The notes: generated by a model not told the origin, from the letters alone. DNA of 64,000 bases from Talinum fruticosum (GCA_021018815.1 JAITYX010000002.1:10075001-10139000), one strand, 5' to 3'. Positions 22,901 to 36,146 are shown, counted from the stretch's first letter. Made by a program: numbers and translations.

Positions 22901-25900
22901 CTTTTCTTCCATACTGACTTTATTTTCTCAACATACATTCAACACATAAACAGCAAACTTGGATATGGTCCAAACTCAAAACAACACGAGTCAAATTTGA
23001 TTCCATGAACATATTTGAACTTGAATGACATGTTTGCTAGTCCACTTCAACGTCTATTTTATCTCATTGTTTACATGCTGCTTTTGTGGGTTTTGTTTCA
23101 GTTTCATGGAGGAACTAATTTTGGAAATACAGCGGGTCGTTTTGTTGTAACTAGCTATGACTATGATTCCGCAATTGATGAATATGGTAATCAAACAAAA
23201 CACGATAGTTCTTTATTCCTTCTCTCTGCAAATTATACCATAGTCTCGGAAGCATGTACTGCCACACATAGATTGTTCATGCTTGGTATCAAAATTGTCT
23301 GTACACTATCCATAGGAGCTTTAACAAGCAGATGGGGCTATGTGCTCCTAAGGGTAGGATATATGCATTGATGAATCTCACCTGATACGCTTTCATTGCA
23401 AAGGTATGCCGAGGGAACCAAAGTATACTCATCTGACAAACCTTCACAAAGCAATCAAGAAGTGTGAACCAGCTTTGGTTGCTACAGATGCGAAAGTCAC
23501 TAAACTTGGAGACAATCAGGAGGTAATTTCAGTTTTTAGCACCCTTTTCTATACAGGATTTTTGTTTCAGTTTTGAGTAGTAGTAATTTTGAGCTGATTC
23601 AATTGACTATACTTTTACAGGCTCATGTGTATTGGCCAAATCATGATACATGTGCTGCCTTTTTGGCAAATTACGACCCTCAATGGCAAGTTAAAGTCAC
23701 CTATAATGGCCTGCCCTATGATCTTCCTCCTTGGTCTATCAGCATTCTCCCTGATTGCAAGACGGAAGTTTACAATACTGCTAAGGTAATTTCAGAATTT
23801 CATCTCCTGCGGGGATGATAAGTTCGAGTTAATTTGAATTGGGATTTGGTCTGCTTGGTTTAATTTCAGACAAGGTCTTGTATGATCTACAGATGTACAG
23901 TCTACTCTCCAGTAAAGTAATCTTGAAAGTACAAGAAATATTGGTTAGGGAGAATTACATTGGGATCATTTGGTTGAAGTTGAGTGAGTTCATGTTCGGA
24001 TGAAAAATCATGTTGCCTCATTACGGTTCATGGTGGATCTTTATCGTTTAGATTAAGTAATCACCTAGGAGTTACTTTACCCAGTCTAATCTTGTTTTCT
24101 GTACATGTTCAATGACATATTCTCTTTAAACTGCTTACACATGGTCAGCCTTGTTCTTACTTATCTCTCGATAATTATTAATAGGTTTCGGCTAAAAGCT
24201 ACCATCCAAAGATGACACCAGTGATTCACGGTTTTTCCTGGGAATCATACTTTGATGGAGTTCCAACGGCTGATAATGGTGCCAAGTTCACTGAAAAGAG
24301 GTTGCGAGAGCAATTAAGTGTGACTTGGGATAACTCTGACTACTTATGGTACATGACAGAGTATGTTTTCTTATCTTCCTTTGCAGTGTAAGAATACATA
24401 ATATGTGCATGAGTATGTCTTTTCGTAGAGTCAGCTTCATAAAATTCCGATTCTTTTTTCTTATGTTTCAGTGCGATCCTTGATGCTCAAGATTTGAAGC
24501 ATGGGGACCCAACCCTTACAGTTATGTCTGCAGGGCATGCTTTGAGTGTATTTGTCAATGGCCATCTTCAAGGTAATCTTTTCAACTCGAACTATAGAGT
24601 GGACCATGCCACTAAATTGTCATCTACTTCTTTATTATGGAGCAGTAGGAAGGCAAATGGATTTTTACAGAGCAGACAAAAATAGCCTTTTTGTTATTCA
24701 GTGGTAAAATTGCTACATCTAGCCCCTTCCACATTCTTCTTAAGTGGGACTCTGGAATGTGGAAATTGTTTTATTGATGTTTGGCACCTTCCATTCCTCT
24801 TCCCACTATCCAATTTAGAAACTTGCCTCGGTTTTGTAGGCCATGCGTATGGCTCACTGGAGACACCGCAGTTGGCATTCAGACAGAAGGTGAAGATGAC
24901 AACAGGTGTGAACAAGATCTCTTTACTGAGTTCTACAGTTGGACTTGCGGTTAGTTTTCCCTTACAGAATGCCTATATTTGACCATAATTGACTGCAAAT
25001 TGCACATTCATGGCTACTCTACTCAACTTGGGATTATGCTGGAATTCTTCAGAATGTTGGTGTACATTTTGAGAAGTACAATCAAGGGATTCTAGGTCCA
25101 GTTACACTAGAGGGTGTCAAAGAGGGCAAAAGAGACTTGTCACAGTGGAATTGGTCTTACAAGGTCTGTTTTCTAACAACTTTCTCATTAATTAATCTGT
25201 GGTCGGTAAGTACTAGATTACAAAGGAAAACTTAAGATATCTGTTTAAATTGACACTACATGAGAAACTACTTTTGACCAAATGAATATTAGATAGATCA
25301 AACTTTAGGTGAAAAATTCTGACCCGTTATTGACTGACTCAAATGTAAACCAAATTTTCTGGTGATGTCATCTATTCCATTAACAACGAAATCAGGAATG
25401 GTCTAGGAGTTAAATAATATGACCTTAATCAGACTCAACTTAAAAATTCACCAACCTGAACTAGATTAGAGCAGAACGAACTGTGTGCCAGGTCTGAACA
25501 ATGTTTGCTAGAAACTAGTAGCACAAACATGCACACCTGAATGAAAACTCCATGAAAAAAGATTGATTGATTCATCAGAATAATCACTCACCCTTAATCT
25601 GGACATCAAAAGCTTATAAGACCCGTGAATTTTGGTGCAGACTGGACTGAACGGGGAAAGTATAGGTTTATATACAGAGGCCGGAAGTTCTGCTGCAAAG
25701 TGGGGAGCTTTTTGGGCAAAGAAGCCCTTGACATGGTACAAAGTGAGTATTATTCTCTACCCAGCAAAAATTTTAAGGACACTTAGCCTTAGGTCTACTT
25801 CTTCCCTGAACTGATGATCACACGAAGTATGAGAATTTTGTGAATTCTGACATTGTTTTGGCATTTTCAGACAACTTTCAATGCACCAGAAGGACATGAT

Positions 25901-26677
25901 CCACTGGCCTTAGACATGGGCAGCATGGGGAAAGGCATAATGTGGATTAACGGCCAAAGTATTGGGCGTCACTGGCCTGCTAACGTGGGCAAGGGCAAAT
26001 GTTCTCAGTGTAATTATGCTGGAATGTTTACTGAGACCAAATGCCTAAGTGACTGTGACAAGCCCTCTCAAAAATGGTCAGATTGATATTTCTTCTATCT
26101 CTCCTTTTTTTTTTCTTTTTTTAACACTTTCTCTCCTTGCACATTCCACTCCTTGTCGCAAACCATGCTACTTGGACTCACTCATACCCATGATGGAGTA
26201 TGGACTGTCCAACATGGATGTCGTGCTGGACACAGCAGTATCAAAAGAATTCTATATATTTTTGATACAAAATGAAGGGTTGAGTGCTCATATCCATGTC
26301 TGACACAGGTTCTTGGAGCAAAATAATGAGTTGATATGACATAGATTGTAAATTAATATAGTGAAAGTAGAGGTCGTTAATGAAGAACTAAAAACTTGTG
26401 CTTATATTGGCCTATATTAAGGCATAAAAAATGGTCTAGAATCTCCTCATCGATAATGGGTAGAATCAATTCTCCAATTCCTATATCATACACGTGTGAG
26501 AATTAAATGGTTTCTTATGCATTCTTGTAAACTTACACTATCTGTTAAACATCTCTACTTGTCAGGTACCATGTTCCACGGTCATGGCTGAAAAAGACTG
26601 GCAATTTACTGGTTATATTCGAGGAGTGGGGCGGTGACCCCAAGTTGATTTCTTTGGTTAAGAGAACAGTCAGTTAA
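19985..26677 (+). CDS. Beta-galactosidase copy B (GH35, secreted, 719 aa)
   Basis: Removes terminal beta-galactosyl residues from cell-wall polysaccharides in the apoplast. Seventeen exons: 19985-20146, 20814-20909, 20993-21105, 21623-21688, 21789-21881, 22103-22249, 22455-22649, 23102-23186, 23404-23522, 23621-23785, 24185-24360, 24472-24572, 24840-24949, 25053-25163, 25641-25742, 25871-26076 and 26566-26677. There is a signal peptide ([17 protein letters not shown]), then the GH35 barrel with SGGIHYPRS, acid/base Glu in ENEYG and nucleophile Glu in WTEMW, then beta-sandwich domains ending [18 protein letters not shown]. The C-terminal lectin-like domain of some family members is absent. Exon 4 is one base shorter than in A and C (G run 21622-21625). 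With that base it is 720 codons, the same as corrected C. An in-frame ATG at 19970 is possible, but copy alignment favours 19985. Confidence 0.92.
20449..20750. repeat. Long inverted repeat (hairpin) in intron 1 of copy B
   Basis: The left arm (about 20449-20590) and the right arm (about 20612-20750) are imperfect reverse complements over about 140 bp. For example TGTTCAAATATGCCATTAGT on the left pairs with the reverse complement TGTTCAAACATGTCATTACT on the right, and TTTATTGGTTGTAGCCGG with TTTACCGGATGTAGCCAG. It resembles a foldback MITE and is absent from intron 1 of A and C. If transcribed it would form an extended hairpin RNA. Confidence 0.75.
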
Positions 26678-28148
26678 TAAGTTGCGAAATCCACATTTAG
26701 TACATGAATTTCTTGTTAACTTAGCAGAGCTTTCGTCTTTCCCCCATCCAGTTTGCATCTTGGCTGCAAAGCGACCCAGATAGGTTGAGAGCAATGAATG
26801 GATTGCCAATGGAGAGAGAATTCTGTTGTCTTCATAAAAAGTGAACGTTCAGCAGAAACGACTTTTTGTTTTTTGCAAGTGTTCATAGAGGATTGAATAA
26901 GAGAAAGGCTCTCTACAGATTGGAAGGGGTTTGGATCGAGTTGGCAAGACAGTTATTATATGTCATTCCTGGAGTAGGAAATTCTAGAGTGTTGATTGTT
27001 GATGTTATATTATACAGCATAATTTACACGTATTACAGCTCAAGTGGAAGCTGTAACCTTGAAGAAAAAGTTGTATTTTCACATTCTCAATCAAGATGTA
27101 ATAATTGAAGAAACATCCTGAACCAATAGTATCGGATAACTCACCTTGTAAGTGAAATACACTTGCAGGGTCGCCTAGAAGTTATTGTATCAAGCAAAAA
27201 CCAGTTTTAATCCAACAGATTGCAGAAGGCCTAGAAATGGCTTTGTCTTGCCGCCTAGCTTGTTAACCAACACCCAACTTGTTTTTAAGCACGAGCCGCT
27301 CTGACCTACCTATCACCAGCCGCTATCCCCGAGGAATACTGAACCTAACGTGATTAACTCGTCTTAGAAACTTGAGCAGCCACAGTCTCACTCGATCCCA
27401 AGCTTTCAATATACATAAACAAGGCAACAATGAAGGGCACTTATCTCTGAAATATTAAATCTAGTTGTATATGCCATTTTCTTCACATAGCATAGCAAAG
27501 CACAACATAAGGTGGTGCAATTAATACTAAGGATGATATACGTAAGGTGGAAGTAGAACCGAATTGCATAATGCTTTGGAAAACTAGGCAGATTAGCCTA
27601 ATACTAACAGTGACATCTTTCTAAGGTGGGAGTTAGCTCTTCTTGGCTCAAGGAATCTTAGGTTGTAAGTTGCACAAACCAAAGATCGGAGATCAGCTAA
27701 GAAGCATGGGATAGACGAACATCTCAAAAAGGAGTGTCTTTTCGCAGCGTGTTTAAGTCGTTTTCTACACCCTGAATCTTTGTTACAAAATTATTGATAA
27801 TCGAAAAGCCTCATAAGTTAGCAATTACAGCATAAAGAAGGAGTATTATTGGCTAAGGCCCAAGTGCTTTGCCAACTAACCATGATAATGTAATATAACA
27901 GAGCTCAAAACAAATATTTAGTTTTAACAACGTATCTTTTGATTATGCCTTCAATCTCCTCCAACAAACTTATGCCTATTTGCCTCTTCTCCCTACATTT
28001 CCCTCTTTTCTCTCACTCCCCGAAAAAGGGCTGAAAAATACCCATATGAAGGAAAAAAACAAGAAAACAGAGCTGTTATGCTTCTTCACTCCCTAGTTTC
28101 TTACACTTAAAACTACCTATATGAGGCAATAGAGGTACTATGGAATAG

Positions 28149-28152
<4 letters not shown>
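26678..28152. other. Spacer between copies B and C
   Basis: It begins with a 3' flank homologous to that of A and C (TTGTATTTTCACATTCTCAATCAA near 27070, then the diverged SINE-like block at about 27140-27200). It ends with the copy C promoter block TGTTATGCTTCTTCACTCCC (28074-28093). The TATA position of copy C reads CATATGAA and so is degenerate. No other gene is seen. Confidence 0.6.

Positions 28153-28155
<3 letters not shown>

Positions 28156-28189
<34 letters not shown>
28156..28189 (+). repeat. (GA)n microsatellite in the copy C 5' UTR
   Basis: An AC dinucleotide stretch leads into about 17 AG repeats that end 15 bp before the ATG at 28205. GA-rich 5' leaders are common in plant genes; this one is not present in copies A or B. 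Confidence 0.9.
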
Positions 28190-28191
<2 letters not shown>

Positions 28192-28204
28192 CAGAGTCAA
28201 TAAA

Positions 28205-31200
28205 ATGTGGGGAGGCGCCAGTATGTTTATGTTGGCTCTGTTGTTCTTTTCATTGGCTAGCTCGGTTTCATCCAACGTTTGGTATGATTATAGAGCAATA
28301 AAAATAAATGATCAGAGGAGAATCCTTATCTCTGGCGGTATTCATTATCCTAGGAGCACTCCTGAGGTAGCATCCCAAAAACCCTCTATATTTTTAATAG
28401 CATACTAACTTAAACGTAAATGACTTGATTCTGCATAGGATAAATTATTCTTAGCTTGGTCACGTATTAAAAAAAAAAAAAAAACCCTCTTGATTTGATG
28501 GCAGATGTGGCCTAGTCTGATACAAAAGGCGAAAGATTCAGGATTGGATGTTATTGAGACTTATGTTTTCTGGAATGGACACGAGCCTTCTCCTGGAAAG
28601 GTAGTCCAAATTTAAGGGTAACTACAGAAAAATAATTCAAAGTTTTGATTATGATGAAACCTAATTTGTTTTCATACAACTCATTTTTCTCTCTCATGGT
28701 GAACAGTTTTATTTTGAAGATAGATTTGATTTGGTGAAGTTCATCAAGCTAGTACACAATGCTGGTCTTTTCTTCTTTCTCAGGATTGGCCCCTATGTTT
28801 GCGCTGAATGGAATTTTGGGTAATCTAAATTTGCTATTTTTGGGATGAATCACCGGCAAAGGATGTAAATTTTCTGAATTTTTTTGGGACATGAAACTCT
28901 GTTTTATATCTTAAACTTGACCAAAATATAGATCCAGAAATTTACAGCATGTAACAGATCAACAAACAACCTAGTTGACTAAGTTTTTCCAGCTCTAGGC
29001 TGACCTGACATTCTCTGCACACTGAACTCATACATAATAAATCGACCTCTAGGCTAGTGATATGCAACTTAACTTTTAATTCATATATTCATAGGATACC
29101 CTTATCTCCCCCGGCCCCCCAATCCCCCCAAAAAAACAAATCTTCTCTTATTTATCTAGTTTTAACTGTGTGATGGTTCATATTTAGGGGATTTCCAGTT
29201 TGGCTGAAGTTTGTGCCTGGGATAGAATTCAGAGCAGACAATGGACCCTTCAAAGTCAGGAGTTATTATTCTTAATTTCCATTTAGAAATCATTTTGGAC
29301 ATCTCAACCCTCAAATGCATTCTACTCTTTAATTATTTATACCATTTCCACCTTTTTTGTGAAAATAAAGGAGAAAATGCAAGCATTTGTAGAAAAGATG
29401 GTCAATATGTTGAGAGATGAAAAGTTGTTCCATTGGCAAGGAGGCCCTGTTATATTGCTTCAGGTAAAGAGAACTTCTTACCTATTTTTTCTGCTTGGTA
29501 AATTTTCTTCTAAAATTTTAGGGGTTTAATGGAATTAATCTCTTTGTAATTTTAGGCTGTACTCGTGGATTTTTTTCCCTTCCCTAAACTGACTTGATCG
29601 AGTATGTATTATGACTGTGCATATGGCAGATAGAAAATGAGTATGGACCAGTAGAGTGGGAAATAGGAGCTCCTGGTAAGGCTTACTCACACTGGGCAGC
29701 TCAAATGGCAGAGAATACTAAGGCTGGGGTCCCTTGGATTATGTGCAAACAGGACTATGATGTCCCTGACAATGTTGTAAGTAACTCTTAGGTGCTGTAT
29801 GTGCACGAGTAGGCAGCCGGCATCAAGATTTCCTCAAGCTCTATGAACGGAGGATCTACTCTAAATGTTATTGTACTTTGAGATAGGCAGTGTTGGTTTT
29901 TTTTCATGATCATCAATTTTACATTGAATGTGTCTGGCAGATTGATACCTGCAATGGCTACTACTGTGAAGGGTTTTATCCCAAGGGTCAAGACAAGCCC
30001 CGGTTGTGGACCGAAAGTTGGACCGGTGGGTGCACACCATGGGGCGGCCCCTATGTTCACAGGCCTGCAGAAGATCTTGCTTTTGCAGCCGCAAGGTTCA
30101 TTCAAAACGGTGGTTCTTTGATGAATTATTACATGGTAATTAACTTATGATGTGAAATTAAACATTTTGTTGTTTGAATTTATACTTTGCACTCATTTGA
30201 TGCAGTTAGTATACTAGTATCGACTCCTTTCTTCTTGAACCTCTTTGAAATTTTGTAAGTCTCTTAGAATCAACCTCTCTATGTGTTAGGATAAAGTCGC
30301 CTCATGTGATCCTCTTAAACCATATTCCAGAGGGATCCCCAATCCATCCTGAAAGTAGTATAGAAACTAGTTGTATTGTAGACTGTGACTTCAACTATTC
30401 CCAACAGAACTTACCTAAAAGAGTTGGTTTGCATTAGTTGAATGCCAAAACCTGAACTTAAACAATGGCCTAATTCAAGTCAAACCATCCCTAAATTTGT
30501 GTATCCCATGTTGATTGTTTTCATGGTTCACATTCTACTCGAAATGAAATTAACTTGTCTTAAATATTCCATCAACGTGTTTTGACTATAATATGTTTGC
30601 CCAATCTGGTTCAGCATCCTCGTTAATCTCATGCGTATGTGCCTTTGAGGTTTATTTCAGTTTCATGGCGGAACTAATTTTGGAAACACTGCTGGCCGTT
30701 TTGTGGCGACAAGCTATGACTTTGATTCTCCAATTGATGAATATGGTAATCAACCAAACTATGAGTGTACTTAACTCCCGTTTGCAAATTATACCATTTT
30801 CCGGTAGTTTATATGTTCAACACACATAGATTGTTCATGCACAGTAATAGAATTATTTATGCACAACTATAGCTGCATGAAAAATATGTGGGTGGTACTA
30901 GATACTTCTAGGGATAGGCTATAGGCATCAATGGATCGCACCTTGCATTGCACAGGTATGCCAAGGGAACCGAAGTACACTCATCTGACAAACCTTCACA
31001 AAGCCATCAAGATGTGTGAACCAGCTTTAGTTGCTACAGATGCAAAAGTCACTAAACTTGGAGAGAATCAGGAGGTGATTTACAGTTTTTAGCACCCTTT
31101 TCTACTGGGGATTTTGTGCCTCCTAATTTTGACAGAAATTTTGAGCTGATTGAACTGAATAATTTTTGCAGGCTCATGTGTATTGGCCAAATCCTCAAAC

Positions 31201-33854
31201 ATGTGCTGCCTTTTTGGCAAATTATGACCCTAAATGGCAGGTGAAGGTCACCTATAATGGCATGCCCTATGATCTTCCTCCTTGGTCGATCAGCATTCTA
31301 CCTGATTGCAAAAAGGAGGTTTACAACACTGCTAAGGTAATTTCAGTATTTCATCTCTATGGAGCAAGCAAGTAAGCCATTTGGCTCAGGTTCATTTTTG
31401 AATGGGCCGAGGACTTACTCTGTTTGTTTTGAATTGAGCAAGTTCTTGTACAGTGTAAATATGCACTACAGTCGGTCCAACAAAGTAATCTTAAAAGTGC
31501 AAGCTAGCAATATTGGTTAGAAAGAATTATATTGGGATCATTGGTTAAGGCTGGGTCAGTTTCTGTCCGGTTGAAAGGCCAGGTTGCCTTGTTTCAATTC
31601 GTGGTTGGGTCTGTATGCATCTATCAGATTATCATATATGACTGAGTTAATTTAACCAGTCTAGTCTCGTGTTCTGTATATGTTTGAAAACATATTTTCT
31701 TTGAAGTGCTTATTCTTACTTATCTCTCAATAATTATTAATAGGTTTCTGTTAAAAGCTTTTATACAAAGATGACACCAGTGATAAACAGTTTCTCCTGG
31801 GAGTCGTACCTTGATGGCATTCCAACAGCTGATAATGGCGCCAAGTTCACTGCAAAGGGGTTGCGTGAGCAATTAAGCGTGACTTGGGATAATTCTGACT
31901 ACTTGTGGTACATGATAGAGTATGTTTTTCTTATCTTCCTTTGTGATGTCATTATGTAAAGATAAGCACATGTAGTTTATGCATGTGTACTTATTTTAGA
32001 ATATTATCTTTACTAAATTTCCATGTCCTTTTTCTTATGTGTCAGCGTAAACCTTGATACTAATGATCTGAAGAGCGGAGACCCGACTCTCACAGTCATG
32101 TCTGCAGGACATGTTTTGAGTGTATTTGTCAATGGCCAATTTCAAGGTAAATTAGGAAAGCATGAATTTTCATAGTTTGCATTACTTATCCACTTTTCAG
32201 ACAGTTGAAAAAGTCACTTTCTGATAATCTTTCCAACTTTAATTATAGTGGAGCATTTGGCATCTGATACCTCCACAGTCTGCTTAGGTGGGACTGTGGG
32301 ATATGGATTTTACTTCATTTGGTGTTTCATGTTATTCATATCATATGCCTTCCACTTTATATCCTATTCAACTTGAAAACTGGCCATCATTTTATAGGCA
32401 ATGCTTACGGTTCAATGCAGAGACCACAGTTGACATTCAGCCAGAAAGTGAAGATGACAGCGGGTGTAAACAAGATCTCCTTACTGAGTGCTACAGTAGG
32501 GCTGGCGGTCAGTTCTCCCTTACTAGATGCCACTTTCTGACCAAACATCACACAAAATTGCACAATCTTAGCTCATATTTCACCTTGGATGATGTTGGAT
32601 TTCTTCAGAATGTTGGTATACATTTCGAGAACTACAATCAGGGGTTCTTGGTCCAGTTACCCTTGAAGGTGTCGAAGAGGGCAAAAGAGACTTGTCACAG
32701 TGGACTTGGTCCTATAAGGTCTGTCTTCTCATAAATCAGACATTCACATCTAAATGAAAGAACCAGAAAAATTATCAAATGATTTATGTCAAAAATGGGT
32801 CATGATAAACACGGAGAATCTACAATAATAAGAGCCATAAATGGTACGCGCAGATTGGGATGAACGGTGAAAGTCTAGGTCTATATACAGCTGCTGGAAG
32901 TTCTGCTGCGAAGTGGGAAGCTGTGGCCCCAAAGCAGCCCTTGACATGGTACAAAGTGAGTATTATTTTCTGCCCTGCTAAAAATTAAAGGAAACTTAGG
33001 TCTATTTCTTCTCTGAACTGATCATCACACAAAGTATGTATGAGAATTTTGTGAATTCTGACTTGTTTTGGCATTTTCAGACAACTTTCAATGCTCCGGA
33101 AGGAAACGACCCACTTGCCTTAGACATGGGTAGCATGGGGAAAGGCATAATGTGGATTAACGGCCAAAGCATTGGGCGTCACTGGCCTGCTAACTTGGCC
33201 ACGGGCAACTGTTCGCAATGTAATTACACTGGAATGTTTACTGGGAGCAATTGCCTAAGCGATTGTGGCAAGCCCTCCCAAAGATGGTCAGATCAATTTC
33301 TCTCCTCTCTCTCTCTCCTCTCGTTTTTCTTCACTTTCTCTTCTTGCACTTCAAATCCTTGTCATAAATAAGATGGGTTTATGGTACAGATCTTTAGAGA
33401 AAATCAGAATGTTGTCTTTTATCAGCATAAATTTAAGTTATAGATAGATGGTATAAAACCTCCAAAATATTGATACTTGAAATTAATTCAGTTGTCAAAT
33501 TGGAGAATAAGTCAGTTGAAGCCAACAAATACAACTGACATGCTCACATACGTCTAGAGTATGATTATACGCATAGTCAGTTAGTTAAGAAAAATCGCAG
33601 AAAATAGGATAGTATTAAACAATTTGAGTACTTACAACCTTACACTATCCCATCCCACCCTCATTTTTTTCATCTAAATTGCTTTTAGTGCATGAATATG
33701 AGTACTTCTTAACTCATGCTATTTAGTAATTATCCTTTTCAGGTACCATGTTCCATGGTCATGGCTGAAACCGACTGGCAATTTACTGGTTGTGTTCGAG
33801 GAGTGGGGAGGTGACCCCAAGCGGATTTCTTTGGTTAAGAGAACAGTTAGCTAA
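28205..33854 (+). CDS. Beta-galactosidase copy C (GH35, secreted, 719 aa)
   Basis: Same role as copy B. Seventeen exons: 28205-28366, 28505-28600, 28707-28819, 29188-29254, 29371-29463, 29630-29776, 29941-30135, 30661-30745, 30956-31074, 31172-31336, 31744-31919, 32046-32146, 32398-32507, 32609-32718, 32854-32955, 33081-33286 and 33743-33854. Exon lengths equal those of B except exon 4 (one longer) and exon 14 (one shorter, G run 32641-32644). With the missing base the CDS is 720 codons. The signal peptide ends near [11 protein letters not shown]; catalytic Glu residues are in ENEYG and WTESW. Next to the nucleophile the conserved GWY is replaced by GGC here, which might affect activity. Stop TAA 33852-33854; no lectin domain. 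Confidence 0.92.
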
Positions 33855-35440
33855 TAATGTTGCAAAATCCACATTTAGTATGTGAATTTCTTGCTAACGT
33901 GGCAGAGCTTTTGGTCTTCTTTTTCTCCATTGCAGTGTGAATCTTAAGCTGCAAAACAACTAACTCGAGGACAATGAAGACAAATTGCCAATGTAGGCAA
34001 ATACAGCTTTTTGTAAGTGATTGTAGGGGCTTGAATAAGAGAAAAGCTCTCCAAAGATCGGACGCTGAACCTGAACCTGCTTGGAGAGATAGATCAGTTG
34101 GTGGGACAGTTATGTAATTCCTGGAGGAAGAAATTCTACTAATGTTTGTTTATATTATAGAAGAGCTTATAACTACAGCATAATCGACACATTACAGCTT
34201 ATATTGAAGTGCATTTAAATAAATAATTGGTATTTTCACATTCTCGATCAAAATATGATGAAAGAACCGAGGAAATATTGTAGGATAAATAATAAGTACT
34301 AATTTCACATTCTCGATCAAAATATCAAACTTTGCCACTTACAAGGGCTATCCGAAAGTTGTCTTATTGAGAAAAACCAGCACTAATTTGCACTTGACAA
34401 AGGCGGCCTAGAAATGGCTCTTTAAGCCCTTAGTTCGTCAACCACCAATTCAGGAAAAACCTTGCTTTTTTTTTTTCATGGACAAACCACTCTAACCTAC
34501 CTATTGGTCTATCACGACTATCCCCCAAGGAATATAAGCAATGCAAGATGAACCCGACGTGATTAACTGACAAGCTAGCCTTAAACTGTGACTCAAATTT
34601 CTCAATCATGACCACAATATTAATGTCAGCGACCAAATTTCTCAATCATGACCACAATATTAATGTCAGCGACTCAATATCGTTTATACAGGGCAACCTA
34701 TCTAGCTCATAGTCTTCTTGTCCGCAAGAGCCCACACTTGGTGCAATTTTAAATGATTGACTGTGAAGCATTCATTTCACCTCTATATTCCAGCGAGAAT
34801 GTTACCTCTAAGTTGCTGCTCAGTAATATCAGTGCCCGAGCCGAGCATGATGTAGCCAACATTCCTCTGTTGCTAAGATGATTGAGCTAGTCCAAATGAA
34901 CCAATGCAAGCGATTCAAATGATTGAGAGATCCTACGACTGCGAGGGGATTAATAATTCCGAAGCCAACCTGCAGGGGAATTTGATTAGGTTAGTGACGA
35001 GCAGGACTCCAAATGCAAGAAAAGTGCAATTGGGTAGAAGTTGATGAAAAATGACAGCAATACCTTACATTTACAGGGGTCCATTCCAATCTCAGTTCTA
35101 TCACCACACAAGCTAAGCAGCATTCTCAGAAATAGAGGAACCAACAAGCAATTAAAAGTTGAGACATGGACTGATTCTGTCAAAATAATCAAAGTTTCAA
35201 ATGGAAAAATTTAACTGTCAAAATAGTGCCATGAGCATTTCGTTAATGACAGTAACTCCTTGTATGGTCAATCAGGGAAGGTAATCGTTCAATTTGTATT
35301 TAAGAAGTCTTAAAATTTTAAATCCTAACCAATATGGCATTTTTCCCCATCCCAACCCCAAAACCCAAAAATACAAACAAAACAGAGAAAAAAAAAGGGC
35401 TCTTGATTCAGATGAGCCATGAAAGCGATACAATAGAGTT
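33855..35440. other. Convergent intergenic region between copy C and TM9SF
   Basis: The first 500 bp are the 3' flank shared by the galactosidase copies, including an internal repeat of TTTCACATTCTCGATCAAAATAT near 34230 and 34300. No further gene is recognised. Confidence 0.6.
34594..34673. repeat. Perfect 40-bp tandem duplication
   Basis: Two identical 40-bp units (34594-34633 and 34634-34673), each starting CAAATTTCTCAATCATGACC. The identity suggests a very recent duplication or an assembly duplication. Confidence 0.9.
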
Positions 35441-35515
35441 GGATGAGGTACGGTTTCGATCCCTGATATACGGAGCAACTTACTCTTAACCACTAGGCTA
35501 AGATCATATCAGTAA
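35440..35515 (-). mobile_element. tRNA-derived SINE remnant
   Basis: On the minus strand TAGCCTAGTGG (35490-35500) fits the Pol III A box and GGATCGAAACC (35452-35462) fits the B box, at tRNA-like spacing. The flanking sequence does not fold as a tRNA, so a SINE head is the best reading. Confidence 0.65.
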
Positions 35516-36146
35516 CTTTAACTGGAGTATTATCGCATGATGGAAATGCGAAGTGACTACTCCAACTGTTCGACTGTCATCTTATCTAGCATTCTTGATA
35601 AACCCTCGAGAATGGAAAGGTCATGTTTTTTTTTTGTTTGGGAGGGGTGGGTTACCATAGTATAAGCAATCAAGCCCTGTTCAAACAAGAGTACCCTGTA
35701 TATAGCTCCTATCAGTATTTCCGAATCCCACATAAAGCAGGGTAGAAAAATGAAGAAAGCACCCTAAAACCACCCATCTGTAACTCCATCTCAAACACAC
35801 GCATGCTGCACAAAACTATCACACTGAATTTAAAAAAAGTCGTAATTGAAATAGATCATCAAAAATAGGTCGTTCAAGCTATATCTCTCATAAAGCTATG
35901 ATTTTACATTAAAAATGTAAACCAGTCACAACATTGTGAAGTAAAATGTTGAAAACACAGTAACACATTCATGACCTACACTAAGATCTCCAAAATGATG
36001 TTTTCCCCGTGGAGTAAAGCTCTCAGAAAACAGATGGAGGATATGCACAAAATCTTCTTAGTTCAAACTGCACTTCCGAACCCGACCCCACCGCCAATTT
36101 GCTGGTTATACTTTAAAACCCTAGAGTACAGGCATTATAGTGATAA

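Noticed and set aside
32288..32734. A 148-codon plus-strand ORF within copy C
   Set aside because: It runs through an intron and exons 13-14 in the wrong frame; the galactosidase exons explain the sequence.
9940..35515. Possible functional tRNA genes at the A/B-box sites
   Set aside because: Acceptor stem and anticodon arm cannot be formed; only the Pol III boxes are conserved, which fits SINEs.
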